A stretch of DNA of 64,000 nucleotides from Paramoeba atlantica (taxonomy: Eukaryota > Discosea): NCBI GenBank assembly GCA_977017575.1, contig CDRNVI010000048.1, forward strand, positions 62,001 through 126,000, given 5' to 3'. Shown in pieces: positions 46,426 to 56,057 of the stretch. A program made the position numbers and the translations under genes. Every line of letters starts with the position of its first letter. The first letter of the stretch is position 1. Under the pieces are notes generated by a model. The model did no database searches. It was not told where the DNA came from and worked only from the letters and a program-made list of their open reading frames with translations.

Positions 46426-46930
46426 CTATGAACAGAGTGCTTCCGTGGCATTCGTTTAATAGTACGAAAGTGGGCTAGAAATAATGTTGGTAATCTAATG
46501 GTATCGTAAAAGAGTGGCTGGATCAACTACTTAGTGACAAAAATCACATCTGAGCAATTTTTCTTAATCAAATAAAAAATATGGAAAAACGAATAGCAAA
46601 GCTAGAAATTGTTTGATAATGGTGTGTAAAGCAAAAAATAGTTCGCTTTGATAAATGAAGAAACTTAATTCCGCAATCAAGTTGATTGCACTTGCTGCTA
46701 TTGATTCCTTAGCAGTAAGAGATGCACCGCCCGAGCCTCGCGCAAAAGCATATCAAGGAAATTTGAGCCCGTCAAAGCCCGTCAAGTTTAAAGCCCGTCA
46801 AAGCCCAGATTTCACTTCACAGCCCAATTGTTCGCCATTATATCATACTTAACTTAGCACACTACGCACTATATGTATGGAAGATACATGGAAAACCATC
46901 GGTATCCCGTTTTATTCAAGATCTCCCAAT
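46426..46930. other. Intergenic spacer with short tandem phrase
   Basis: Three to four repeats of agcccgtcaa are visible near 46764-46806. The surroundings are AT-rich. There is a short plus-strand frame with no recognisable product. Confidence 0.5.
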
Positions 46931-48445
46931 CTAACAGATGCTAATCACCCGGGTCTGGTTCGCAAACCCCTTCGTCTTAGAATCCGCATGGACACAGACC
47001 GCAAGGTCCCCAGGGGCCAAAAAGCCTAGCGACTTGGCTCCCTCTGTCACCTTCGCAACTCGCTTCTCCTTGTCCATGTCCCCTCCCATTTGGTCGGCGT
47101 CATAGAACACTGGAAACACAGCGCGCACAATCGCGAGCTGTCGGCACACAGTCTCTGAGGCACTGACACACACAATCGGGCATGGCGGGTGGTATTTGGC
47201 AATCAGTCGCGCGGTCTTGCCTGTGTTCGTGAGCACTAAAATCGCCCGCGCACGCAACTCCAAGGCGCTGTTCACGGCGGAACACGCCACGGACTCCTCG
47301 GTGAGCATGGGAACACTCTGAAGGTGCTTGATGGAGGAAAACATGATACCCTCACAGGTCACCGCCTGGGCCTCCTTGCAAATACGGGACATAACATTTA
47401 CCACGGTGTTGGGGTAGAGCCCTTTGGCAGTCTCCCCACTTAGCATTACGCAGTCTGCACCGTCCAGGACGGCGTTGGCGACGTCGCTGACCTCCGCACG
47501 GGTGGGACGAGGATTCTTCGTCATGGACTCCAGCATTTGCGTGGCACAGATCACCGGCTTTCCTGCAATGTTACATTTCGCAATAATCATTTTCTGCGCG
47601 ACGAATACTTTCTCGGGGTCGATCTCCACCCCGAGGTCACCTCGAGCAACCATAATCCCGTCACTGGCGGCAATAATTTCGTCAATGTTGTGCAGCCCCT
47701 GGTGGTTCTCAATCTTACTAATGACGAGAACATCATCCCGTCCGAGCGCCGCACGTACCTCGCGCACCTGTGAGGCATTACGAATAAACGAAGCAAACAC
47801 CATATCCACTCCGATCTTCGAGGCCCACTGCAAATCCCGTCGGTCCTTGTCCGAGACCGCGGGCAAATCCACATCCTTGTTCGGAAGGTTGCACCCTTTT
47901 TTTGAGGACAGCGTCGAGGGGATGATCACGACAACATCCAGATAGTCCGTCCCGACTGCCGTGACTTCGAGCCCCAGCAGCCCGTCATCGACATAAATCC
48001 GGTCCCCGATGCCCATCACCGTAGTAAGGCTCTCACAGTCAATAAACAACATGTCCCGGTTTCCCTTCTCCCGCCACGCGGGGTCCGTGGTGAGTCGCAT
48101 CTTGTGGTTCTTCTCCAGCGTGATCTCCCCCTCCGGGATCACGCCCGTTCGAATCTCCGGGCCCCGCGTGTCCAGCGCAATCCCCACGTGCACGCCGAGA
48201 TCCTTGGAGGCCTTGCGGGCATTCGCGACCGTGCGCCCGTGGAACTCCTCATCGCCATGGGAGAAGTTCATCCGGACGACATTCATCCCCTCGGAGATGA
48301 GGCCGTGGATGGACTCGTAGGACTGGGTGTTGGGGCCGATGGTGCAGATGATCTTGTTGGCACGGAACGCGGCCTGGGGGTTGCGGTAGACGTCGAGCTC
48401 CGCGTTGTGCTCGGATTGAGATTTCGGGGTCACAGAAAAGGACAT
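46931..48445 (-). CDS. PYK: Pyruvate kinase
   Basis: The first ATG (48445) gives 504 residues, near the size of the trypanosomatid enzymes, and its N-terminus (ANKIICTIGPNTQSYESIHG) resembles theirs. All active-site blocks are present: GMNVVRMNFSHG, GIALDTRGPEIRTG, KIENHQGLHNIDEI and SDGIMVARGDLGVEI, then ICATQMLESMTKNPRPTRAE. The C-terminal effector domain contains VLTNTGKTARLIAKYHPPCP. It makes ATP and pyruvate from phosphoenolpyruvate in the cytosol; in kinetoplastids the enzyme is controlled by fructose 2,6-bisphosphate. Immediately upstream lies CTTCCTTCCCATTTTTTCCT and more pyrimidines, as expected for a trans-splice region. This supports the inner ATG. The codons are strikingly G/C-ending. 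Confidence 0.97.
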   Translation of the reverse strand: MSFSVTPKSQSEHNAELDVYRNPQAAFRANKIICTIGPNTQSYESIHGLISEGMNVVRMNFSHGDEEFHGRTVANARKASKDLGVHVGIALDTRGPEIRTGVIPEGEITLEKNHKMRLTTDPAWREKGNRDMLFIDCESLTTVMGIGDRIYVDDGLLGLEVTAVGTDYLDVVVIIPSTLSSKKGCNLPNKDVDLPAVSDKDRRDLQWASKIGVDMVFASFIRNASQVREVRAALGRDDVLVISKIENHQGLHNIDEIIAASDGIMVARGDLGVEIDPEKVFVAQKMIIAKCNIAGKPVICATQMLESMTKNPRPTRAEVSDVANAVLDGADCVMLSGETAKGLYPNTVVNVMSRICKEAQAVTCEGIMFSSIKHLQSVPMLTEESVACSAVNSALELRARAILVLTNTGKTARLIAKYHPPCPIVCVSASETVCRQLAIVRAVFPVFYDADQMGGDMDKEKRVAKVTEGAKSLGFLAPGDLAVCVHADSKTKGFANQTRVISIC

Positions 48446-48717
48446 GGGAGGTGGGGGTAAAGAAGGAAGGAAAAAATGGGAAGGAAGAGCTAGAAACGTT
48501 TCATGGGTAGATTGATTGGAACAAAAAATTACCAATATTCTTTTGGACACGTACGGTAGATACACTAGTTTTGTTTCCGGATTTACTAGACAAGTGCCAC
48601 AATATAAAGTTGCTTAAAATGCTAATACATGTATGTGACAATGCCTAGCAGAACGATGTGCACTGTTGATAGGACTACTGTTTGTGATGTAAACATTCCT
48701 TCACATTCCGGTTACTC

Positions 48718-49281
48718 CTAACCATTCGAAGGGAGTAACACGGAACTTCCGGGGTGAAATGCAATACGAGGTACATGTTTGGCCCCGGGCAACGACACTA
48801 CATTTGTGTTTAACCTCTCCCCAGAAGGGTAGAATGCCTCCGGGGGTTTTTCTAGAGATTGATTTTCAATCTGTTCAGATTTATCTTCCACAGCGGCTCG
48901 TGGGGTGTAGTTCACCCATGATACCATATTGGGGAACGGGTGAACGCGCAGGGGCTGGAATTGTCTGGGTCGTATCAGTCGCTCATAGCACTTTGCGCAC
49001 TGCAGCGTGTTAGCTCGAAAGTCGCAAGCCAGGATATCCGCGGTGACGCCCATGCGCCCACACCGGGAACAATTAAACCGAACATGGGAGTCCAGCTGAT
49101 AGAGCGTGTGCGTGGAGCCGTGCGCGTTCGCATCCGGGGGGAGCGGCTTCTCACGTCGCGGCCACTCAATGAGCTGAGCTGCGGAGAGGGTGGGTAATCC
49201 TTGTAGAGCCTGCAGGCCCACGTTAACACGATCCGTCATACTTGGGGTTTTCGTCTTTTGACGCTCACGTTTGTGAGACAT
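48718..49281 (-). CDS. Small protein with CxxC-CxxC zinc ribbon
   Basis: The 187-residue product starts with a basic segment (MSHKRERQKTKT). It has four cysteines spaced as CSRC (71-74) and CAKC (95-98), with an additional Cys at 86, a typical zinc ribbon. Before it, a Pro/Arg-rich stretch (WPRREKPLPPDANAHG) is seen; after it RLIRPRQFQPLRVHPFPN. The C-terminal 60 residues look disordered. I do not recognise the family. Because of its basic, zinc-containing character a role in RNA or ribosome binding is plausible, not shown. Confidence 0.75.
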   Translation of the reverse strand: MSHKRERQKTKTPSMTDRVNVGLQALQGLPTLSAAQLIEWPRREKPLPPDANAHGSTHTLYQLDSHVRFNCSRCGRMGVTADILACDFRANTLQCAKCYERLIRPRQFQPLRVHPFPNMVSWVNYTPRAAVEDKSEQIENQSLEKPPEAFYPSGERLNTNVVSLPGAKHVPRIAFHPGSSVLLPSNG

Positions 49282-49465
49282 GGGTGAGCGGAATAATGTA
49301 GTAAATGAATTGCTCTTAATTTTTTCATGAACTCAATATTATAAAAAAGTAGATATACATGATGTAGATATGCAGATGTACTGTTGATGTATGATGTATG
49401 TTTTGGAGAACAATCTTTTCAAATGGGCTTACAGTGTGCCAAGTTGGTAAAGTCCCAATAAATGA
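49282..49465. other. AT-rich spacer before the nuclease scrap
   Basis: Contains repeats of tgatgtatgatgtat type near 49350-49395. No gene seen. Confidence 0.4.
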
Positions 49466-49855
49466 TTTTCCAAAAATGTTAAAGTTTTCTCGCAACAAAC
49501 TGAATTGAGACCAGACGGGTGGGTGAAGTTGCACAACGGGTCGGAATACATCATTGAGCTGACTTCCCCTTGGGAAGAAAACTTCACAGACGCACACGAG
49601 CGTAAGGTTCGTAAATACTCTCACATCTATAACGAGAGGAAATTAGAAAACCCTTCCACTTTCCTCCTGCTTTTTGAAGTTGGGGCAAGAGGAAAGTTAA
49701 ACGCCACAACCCGCGCGCTGAACTCTCTCTTCGGAGGATGCAAGAGCCTTGCCTCCGAGTGCAGGGAGAGAATGGTCCAGCGGGCACTCCGGGGAAGCTT
49801 TGTTATCTACCAGCACCGCGACAACCCCACGTGGGAGGTGCAAAGCTTCCAATAA
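49466..49855 (+). mobile_element. Plus-strand PD-(D/E)XK-nuclease-like scrap, probably from a mobile element
   Basis: An open stretch of about 130 codons lies on the plus strand, against the gene array, and starts without an ATG. Its key part is RPDGWVKLHNGSEYIIELTS then PWEENFTDAHERKVRKY. The PD, followed by a strand with E-x-T and then a K-x-x-K-Y helix, is the pattern of a restriction-like (PD-(D/E)XK) nuclease core. Such domains occur at the end of certain retroelement and transposon proteins. The rest (KLNATTRALNSLFGGCKSLA, REFMVQRAL-type helix) fits a single domain. The element is otherwise not recognisable, so family and state are uncertain; it seems to be a fossil. Confidence 0.5.
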
Positions 49856-50867
49856 AGTGGTAATCCCCGAGTAAGTAGCACGTTTTGAGCGTGCTTACCT
49901 ACCTAGGGCTAATCTCTGCAGTAATAACTGCATGATTAATATACTATGCGCAACAAACCCAAAATTCAACACTGAATAGGGAGGGTAGCGCTCAATAGTA
50001 AATAGGGGAGATGGTAGTTACTTTTTCCCATTCTTTTTCCCTTTTCGAGGGTTTCGCCTAAACAAATGTCAATAAAAAAATGTCAATCTGTCATTGATTT
50101 CATTTTATCTCCTTTGTTAAATTATGACAACGGACAACCACACACAACTTGCACTGGAAAACGTCGTCCAAGACTTACTTCCAACTAGAAATGCACAGCT
50201 AACAAGGGAACAGAGTTACCCTTAATAGTTACCCAAAATCGGTGATAACGACAAAAAAAAACTATTCCGGTACCCATGATAATTGCACCTTTTAAAAAAG
50301 GGAAGCACGAATTTCCAGGAACGAAACTATGCAACGAATAATTCAAGCACGTAAAGAAACCTGGCGGCAGCTGTAAGGTAGACACATTGCCTTGGGAGGT
50401 CTCTCAGCTTCACGAGAAAAGATGCCACTTTCGGCACCTTAGAATTAAACCACCTCTCCTTTACGGTTGCCGACTCCCCAATGTTGGCCGCAAGGAGTTT
50501 CACCCCATCCGGGAAATGCTCCATTTTGGTGTCTACGAACTCGTTGTATAGCTCGTGAGGGGATTACGAGTCCCGGGTCTCTTCATCTACACATGGCAAC
50601 TGCATCTCGGGTCTCTGCAGCTACACGTGACAAGCTCTCTGCACGTGGGCCGCCAGCTCTCCGCACACATCCACCTCCGGCGAGGGCAACCCCTCACGCG
50701 ATCCACCCGTCGTGTGTGGGTAAGGATATTGTGCGAATTATCTCTGTACTACAAGTGGATAAAAAAAACTTATCTGCAGCTATAGCCCTCCGAACATATT
50801 GTCTACATACCCATCCATAGCCTACCTACCCACCATTGAACTTCTAGTCTTATCCGAAATTATGGTT
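49856..50867. other. Non-coding stretch between nuclease scrap and TBCE gene
   Basis: A minus-strand stretch at about 50340-50565 stays open over about 75 codons and reads SPHELYNEFVDTKMEHFPDG then VKLLAANIGESATVKERWF. It looks like a piece of a real protein, but I cannot place it. The rest has no clear signal. Confidence 0.4.
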
Positions 50868-52547
50868 TTATCCGAAATTACCGGAATCGGTTATTTCAAT
50901 AATTGAATTATCTGCAACTCCGTAGTAGTGGAGGTCTCGGACATCGTCGTTTATCTCTACTCCTGAATGAGAGGAAGCCTGTTCTCGTAATGAGAGCCTT
51001 TGATATTGTGGTGGAATGGCGAATAGTGTGCGAACAAGTCTTTTGAGCTGAAGTATTGACATGTTCAAAGAAAGAGCTTTTTGTATATCACTTTGACTTA
51101 TGGTCACTGGCCGTAATATGACTTTTACCAATCGATCCATACCCCGCTGATTGTGTACTTTGTTTTGGCCTGCATTATTTGCCATGTCCGTGGAATTCAT
51201 CATAGTACGAAGAACTGCATTGTGTGTTTCGTAATGGCAAAACCAAGGAGATGTAGTCTGCGCAAGCACTTTCGCCTGATCCACCAAAAAGTTCGACATT
51301 TTTACCTTTTGCTTCTGGTGTGCATTCTGTACTTCTGGTGTGCATTCTGTCGTCCCTAGACATGAAAGCCCGAGGTCTTGGTTAATGCGTTTCGCTGCGT
51401 CTACGTAAAACTTTGCCATTTCTTTTCTTTCCGTATGTTGAATCGAACTGCCATTCAGCATCTCAAGCTTTGGAATCTGACATGCAATCGCAATGCGTTG
51501 TAAGCGCATCTCGTGATTTCCTAGTACAGATCTACAAAAGGTTGTATACGTCAATCTAAGGCATTTCAATTTTTGAATTACTCCAAGGTGACGAATACTC
51601 CAATAAGAACTGAGATCCGAATTCTCTGGTTCGAATGGACAGTTTTCAATAGAGAGTGATTCAAGGTACGGAAGTGCAGCGCCAAGGTATTCTAGCTCAT
51701 AGAAATTCGTGAAAGCGTTTCCCGTAAGCATTAAATTTTTTGTACATGGAAAGAAGCGAAGTGCCAAAGCTAAATCTCTCCACGAGTGAAGTTCATTATT
51801 GCTCAGATTTAATAAGCATAAGGAACTGCACTTTTCATCATTTTCTGGTTCAGAATTGCTGAGTTCTCTCAAATGATTGCTTTCTAGATGAAGTTCTCGA
51901 AGTGCACTAAAATTTGGAATCTGAGTAACGATGTCATTCCATTCTATTGCACAGTTGTTCAAAATAACTGTATGCAGCTGTTTAAATCCAGATAAGTTTT
52001 CTACAGAAGACGTATATGGCCAAATGCGTTTCTGATCGTCTTCAACCTCCGATGGCCATGTCTTCGAGTGATCCGTTTTCTCTGCAGCCCAACTTTCAGT
52101 GTTTCCACAAACAGAAAATTTCATTCGATGAGCACACCTTGAGATATGAAGCAACCTTAGTTGCGGTAAAGCGGTTATCAGCTTTTGGATATCCTTCCAA
52201 TAATGTACTACGGGCTCTTCCAAGTATAATTCCTTTAGTAATGGAAGCCTATCAGATATCCCATCTATTTGATCCTCCATCTCATGGAGAGTAACCCTTT
52301 GGAGAGTAGCTACCCGAAGCTTATGCAGTGCAGATTGTCGAGTAAACGTTTTATCCATTCCTATTAACGTCCAGTTCGGGTGTGAAATATGAGTTGCTGC
52401 ATCGTTGGGGCCGTTAGATGAGCTGAAAAGAGAGTTATCCAGGTATGGACTCGCATACCTATCCTTGACAGCTTCAAGAAAAGAAAGGGGTGCGCATGAA
52501 GTCATTCGATAAGAATATTTCTGAGGTCCTATATCTGATATCAACAT
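50868..52547 (-). CDS. Tubulin-folding cofactor E-like protein without CAP-Gly domain
   Basis: This 559-residue protein starts near SFLEAVKDRYASP, which corresponds to the region just behind the CAP-Gly domain of TBCE. Leucine-rich repeats run from about 80 to 330 (LPLLKELYLEEPVVHYW, ALRELHLESNHLREL, LCLLNLSNNELHSWRDLA, LPYLESLSIENCPFE). IPKLEMLNGSSIQHTERKEM follows, matching the LNGS-x-V-x-x-x-ER cap of TBCE. A ubiquitin-like domain ends the protein (VKVILRPVTISQSDI to DNSIIEITD). TBCE binds alpha-tubulin and TBCD in tubulin heterodimer assembly. The lack of CAP-Gly recalls the TBCEL form. A 20-bp direct duplication at 51311-51350 lies inside the gene without breaking the frame. Confidence 0.83.
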   Translation of the reverse strand: MLISDIGPQKYSYRMTSCAPLSFLEAVKDRYASPYLDNSLFSSSNGPNDAATHISHPNWTLIGMDKTFTRQSALHKLRVATLQRVTLHEMEDQIDGISDRLPLLKELYLEEPVVHYWKDIQKLITALPQLRLLHISRCAHRMKFSVCGNTESWAAEKTDHSKTWPSEVEDDQKRIWPYTSSVENLSGFKQLHTVILNNCAIEWNDIVTQIPNFSALRELHLESNHLRELSNSEPENDEKCSSLCLLNLSNNELHSWRDLALALRFFPCTKNLMLTGNAFTNFYELEYLGAALPYLESLSIENCPFEPENSDLSSYWSIRHLGVIQKLKCLRLTYTTFCRSVLGNHEMRLQRIAIACQIPKLEMLNGSSIQHTERKEMAKFYVDAAKRINQDLGLSCLGTTECTPEVQNAHQKQKVKMSNFLVDQAKVLAQTTSPWFCHYETHNAVLRTMMNSTDMANNAGQNKVHNQRGMDRLVKVILRPVTISQSDIQKALSLNMSILQLKRLVRTLFAIPPQYQRLSLREQASSHSGVEINDDVRDLHYYGVADNSIIEITDSGNFG

Positions 52548-52660
52548 TATATGTTTGTTAATTCTACAATCTAATAGATTCGGGTAATTTGAATATCTTT
52601 ACGAAAGTTATTGTTTGAGTTATTTACCTCTCGGCATATTATCAGGTTATACAGCCCGTG

Positions 52661-53332
52661 TTAAACTGGAGGGGGTTTGTATCCGGACTGGGCGATGGGT
52701 AGAAACTGCTCCTGGCTTAGAGTATATTCCGCATTCATCCCTCCTCCTGGGGGAGGGGCCTGCATGTGCGCGTTCCGCGGATCCTGCGCCCCAACACCTC
52801 CATATTCTGCCATCTCCTGTTTGGTTACCTCACGCACCTCTGACCTTGTAAACATCACACTACCACGCTGTGTCATCAGGTAGCGCCGTGTCATAAAGGA
52901 CAGCTGGCTGTCTTCGGGTAATTTCATAATAGCTGCAATTCCCCATTGCTGGGAAAGAACGTACGGAATCGATGCCGCACAAAAAGCAAGGCACGTGCGG
53001 GAAAACGGAACGAAGGCTTTGGGAGGGTACCATGAATTAAAATGGTGCCAGGGTAGTTTTCCCGCCAGCCAGTAGGTGACGACGCCGGCGAGTGACATCC
53101 CGCCAGCCCCGTAGAAGGCCATTTTTTGTAACAGCCGTTGCTCCTCCATTGTCTTGTTGTCCGGGCAAAGCAGGTACTCCATCATGTCCTGGCGTGTCAT
53201 GCGACGGGTGAGTTCGTTGAAGGGTTGAACGTGCAGAGACCTTCCCGGGGTGCCTAACGTGCTGGTAGCTCCTCCGGAGGGGGTGCCGGGGTTGGAGGAG
53301 GATCCTGGGCGGCTGGTGATCTCGGTAATCAT
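52661..53332 (-). CDS. Small membrane protein of unknown function
   Basis: From the first ATG (53332) the product has 223 residues. A Ser/Gly/Thr-rich N-terminus of about 35 residues comes first. Two hydrophobic segments follow, MAFYGAGGMSLAGVVTYWLA (near 75-95) and SRTCLAFCAASIPYVLSQQW (near 115-135), joined by a short loop with WHHFNSWYPPKAF. This suggests a hairpin in a membrane, perhaps of mitochondria. The C-terminal 75 residues are polar with Gly/Pro stretches (PPPGGGMNAEYTLSQ). The overall arrangement vaguely resembles OCIA-domain proteins but no convincing motif supports that. Confidence 0.72.
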   Translation of the reverse strand: MITEITSRPGSSSNPGTPSGGATSTLGTPGRSLHVQPFNELTRRMTRQDMMEYLLCPDNKTMEEQRLLQKMAFYGAGGMSLAGVVTYWLAGKLPWHHFNSWYPPKAFVPFSRTCLAFCAASIPYVLSQQWGIAAIMKLPEDSQLSFMTRRYLMTQRGSVMFTRSEVREVTKQEMAEYGGVGAQDPRNAHMQAPPPGGGMNAEYTLSQEQFLPIAQSGYKPPPV

Positions 53333-53503
53333 GTTGTGGGCAGAATATCCCACGCGTTAAATACGTATGAAAGTTATTTAAAAACAAGAATATCGAGAAA
53401 GATGAAAAATCAATTTTATAAAACGTTAAAATAGCAATTAGAGTGCGATATTTTTTTGCTGTGAGTTTCGAGCTCTATCGCTTGGTTGTAACATCACCAA
53501 ACC

Positions 53504-54328
53504 TCAAGTGTTTTCAACAGGAGACGAACTTTCGCCTCCTGCTACATGGCTCCTTCTTCCCATTAACATACGTTGCATGGGTTCTCTATGTGAGGCATTG
53601 CGCGCGAGACACTGTTGAACGGCGAGATCAAACAAGGAGGTCTGTGAAGTCGTCTTGTTCTCTGTATCCCCCGAAGTCGGTCTCCACCAACCCCCGAGCG
53701 CGTGAAGAAACAGCACCGCCCCTGTCACCGTCGTGGAGGCCAAACACAGATAACCACTCGCCTTCGAAAGCTCCGCCGCCGAAGCCTCCGAGGCCAATAC
53801 CACGGATCCTGTCGTGCTTGCTTCGGCAATGGAGGCATTTGCTTTCTCCTCCTCCTTACCCTCCCTCATTTCTGGAACCACAATCACCGTCGTACAGCTC
53901 GGCAAATCATACATCGCGAGCCCCCCATCCGCACACGCCAGCCCACATGCCATCACGGCGGCCTCCATCCCGGATCGCGGGTCCCACCCCATGTGACACA
54001 TCACCACGATCTCATAGTGCATCCGACCGAGCATCGGGAGGATAAGTGCTTTTCGAAGGGTCTGGGTAAGACTATGGGAAATCGTCCGTGTCAGCTCCGA
54101 GGCTTGCGGGGCTATGGACTCCGTTAGTCCCCCAGCGGCCAGCAGCCCGGTCCCACCCTCCAGGCGTACCGTGACATGAAGGTTAGCCTCCGGACGTACC
54201 TCTCCTGCGTGGAACTGCCGGGGGCCGTAGACCGCGGCGGTGATGTGGGCGTGGGGGAACTCGACATAGGCAGAGCCCAGAGAACTCTCGGCGATGACAC
54301 CGACGAGAGCGTGAAAGGGCGGGGACAT
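53504..54328 (-). CDS. Exosome RNase PH-like subunit (RRP46/MTR3 type)
   Basis: The 274-residue protein shows SAYVEFPHAHITAAVYGPRQ near 19-38, the hallmark of eukaryotic RNase PH-like exosome subunits (SAYxExGxTxVxxxVxGP), and L..T+SHSLTQTLRKALIL near 84-100. MHYEIVVMCHMGWDP is the core strand, then AAVMACGLACADGGLAMYDL near 122-142 (family: AAxxAAxxALxDAGIPMxDL) with SCTTVIVVP. The catalytic residues of bacterial RNase PH are absent, as in most such subunits. It would form part of the nine-member ring involved in 3'-end RNA processing and decay. An Ala/Ser/Glu-rich insert near 155-185 is extra. The gene is GC-rich. Confidence 0.85.
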   Translation of the reverse strand: MSPPFHALVGVIAESSLGSAYVEFPHAHITAAVYGPRQFHAGEVRPEANLHVTVRLEGGTGLLAAGGLTESIAPQASELTRTISHSLTQTLRKALILPMLGRMHYEIVVMCHMGWDPRSGMEAAVMACGLACADGGLAMYDLPSCTTVIVVPEMREGKEEEKANASIAEASTTGSVVLASEASAAELSKASGYLCLASTTVTGAVLFLHALGGWWRPTSGDTENKTTSQTSLFDLAVQQCLARNASHREPMQRMLMGRRSHVAGGESSSPVENT

Positions 54329-54508
54329 GGGGAATGGAGGGGTTGGTAATGGAATTTTTGTATAGAAAAGCTTGAAAACCGTTAAGAAATACGTAAAAAA
54401 TGGTGTAGATAGAAAAAAATACTTTTTTTAGCAAACGATTGATAAATGCATATCACGGGTTTCATACTTGACTGACGCACAAACCGGCTTGTCTTCCCCC
54501 CCATAGGC

Positions 54509-55840
54509 TCAATAAAACGGACGCAACCGGGCACACCTCCACGCCAGCCTCTCCCTCCACCCTGGGGCGCTATCCCTTTTACGAAAGCTCACCACATGGC
54601 CGAACCCTGTGGCAATCTCACCATCGTTCCGTTCGTACACCCACCGCGACACCCACGGCAGGTGGGTCATCTCAAACCCCGCCTGCCGGTGGTGCGGCTC
54701 GCGACTCCGGTCATCCTCGGGGCGGTGGGTGAGATTCCCCCAGGTGTACCACATACTCCCGCTGGTGTAGGAGTTGGAGATCCCCAGCAGGAGGTACTCC
54801 CGCACACACCCCTCCTGGCGGAACTCCCGGGTGTAGTCCCTCTCCGGGGGCATGTCCTGGCAGAGCACCACCCCGGGGCGGTACTTCGCCAGCCCCTCCC
54901 GCACGGTCAGGGTCTCGACATCGATTTCGAGATCAAACGCGCGTTGGAGTCCCGCGGGGATGTGGAGTAAGTAGTTCGGTTTCGTGGGCTCCTCGTGGCA
55001 GGGGAGTACGGGAACGGGAATTTGGTTCGTACGATTCAGTAGATGCGCGAGACGACCGTTCATCGCGTTCACGAGGAGAATCGGGCGGGGAGGGGAGATC
55101 GCGGCCACGCGTTGGGAGAGGTAGGCGGCGAGGGCGTGGATGAATTCTTGGGTGTAGAGGAGACTTTGCTGCGTGGCCTCACAGAGGTAGCGCAGGGGGT
55201 GGAAGGAGTGGTGGTAGTTGCGGTAGAGGGCGTACCACTCGGGGAAGGTGAGGGGGGTGGAGGGGGGTTTTGCGGGGTCGCCCCCGTGCATGCGTTCGAG
55301 GGGGAAGCGGGAGATGACCTCGAGTGTGGAGAAGGGCTCGGGGGTGTACCAGTGGCGTCGAGGGAGGGAGAAACAGTGTCGCACCTCTGCGTGGGTGGGG
55401 AGGTAGTTGGGGAAAAACATTTTCTCAATGCCGTGGTAATCCAGGTTCCATTTCGGGTCTTGAAACTGTTGCGAGAGGATCTCCAGTCGTACCATCTGGA
55501 GTGCCGTGCTCAAGCGTTGTCGCTCCTGTTGTGAGGCGTTGTTGAAGGTCCTGCGAGCATTTTCTATCTGAGAGACGCTTTGGGGTTTACCGCCGTGGAA
55601 GAGGGGATCAATAGTGTTATGCGCAACTTCTGAGTGACGCGCAAGAAACGGTGCCACGGCGAAGGCGTGATCTCGTATTCTCGGAATAAATCCATACTCC
55701 GCATTTTCCGGAAAGCCGTGCCATTTTCTTCCATCCTCTTTTCCTCGCGAGAAAGATCTTGGGATAGGGCGGCTGTCTCCAGAGCAGCACGTGCGTCTCG
55801 AATTTGAATAAAGTGAGTGTGTCAGGGGTTTTCGTATCAT
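54509..55840 (-). CDS. Methyltransferase-like protein, probably mitochondrial
   Basis: The protein has 443 residues. Its N-terminus (MIRKPLTHSLYSNSRRTCC) is basic and could direct it to mitochondria. The central helical part has TFPEWYALYRNYHHSFHPL near 195. PILLVNAMNGRLAHLLNR near 255 looks like a decayed S-adenosylmethionine loop. RPGVVLCQDMPPERDYTREF then RQEGCVREYLLLGISNSYTS near 330-365 resembles a block (PDVVICSWMPMGxDWTxxxR..xVxEYxLIGE) that I associate with uncharacterised Rossmann methyltransferase-like proteins of fungi. The ligand-binding glycines are poorly kept, so activity is uncertain. No named family can be given. Confidence 0.75.
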   Translation of the reverse strand: MIRKPLTHSLYSNSRRTCCSGDSRPIPRSFSRGKEDGRKWHGFPENAEYGFIPRIRDHAFAVAPFLARHSEVAHNTIDPLFHGGKPQSVSQIENARRTFNNASQQERQRLSTALQMVRLEILSQQFQDPKWNLDYHGIEKMFFPNYLPTHAEVRHCFSLPRRHWYTPEPFSTLEVISRFPLERMHGGDPAKPPSTPLTFPEWYALYRNYHHSFHPLRYLCEATQQSLLYTQEFIHALAAYLSQRVAAISPPRPILLVNAMNGRLAHLLNRTNQIPVPVLPCHEEPTKPNYLLHIPAGLQRAFDLEIDVETLTVREGLAKYRPGVVLCQDMPPERDYTREFRQEGCVREYLLLGISNSYTSGSMWYTWGNLTHRPEDDRSREPHHRQAGFEMTHLPWVSRWVYERNDGEIATGFGHVVSFRKRDSAPGWRERLAWRCARLRPFY

Positions 55841-56057
55841 TGGATTGGATGGTTTCCAGAACGGATCAGGTAGGATCCCATTTAAAACGTATTAATGGAG
55901 GAAGGCTAAGTTCTAAATTTCGGAGAAAGATGTTCCAAAGTTGATAAAATCAGTGCTAAATACTTGATCGGGTGTAGTACAATGTACAATGTACTATCGA
56001 CGCAGTTTTTAAGTTGAGTGCACGATGTCTGTTAATGTATTCCGAGATACATTTACG

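Noticed and set aside
48446-48565. N-terminal extension of pyruvate kinase by 40 codons
   Set aside because: It opens with GTG, translates a pyrimidine-rich leader and has no counterpart in the family; the ATG at 48445 is preferred.
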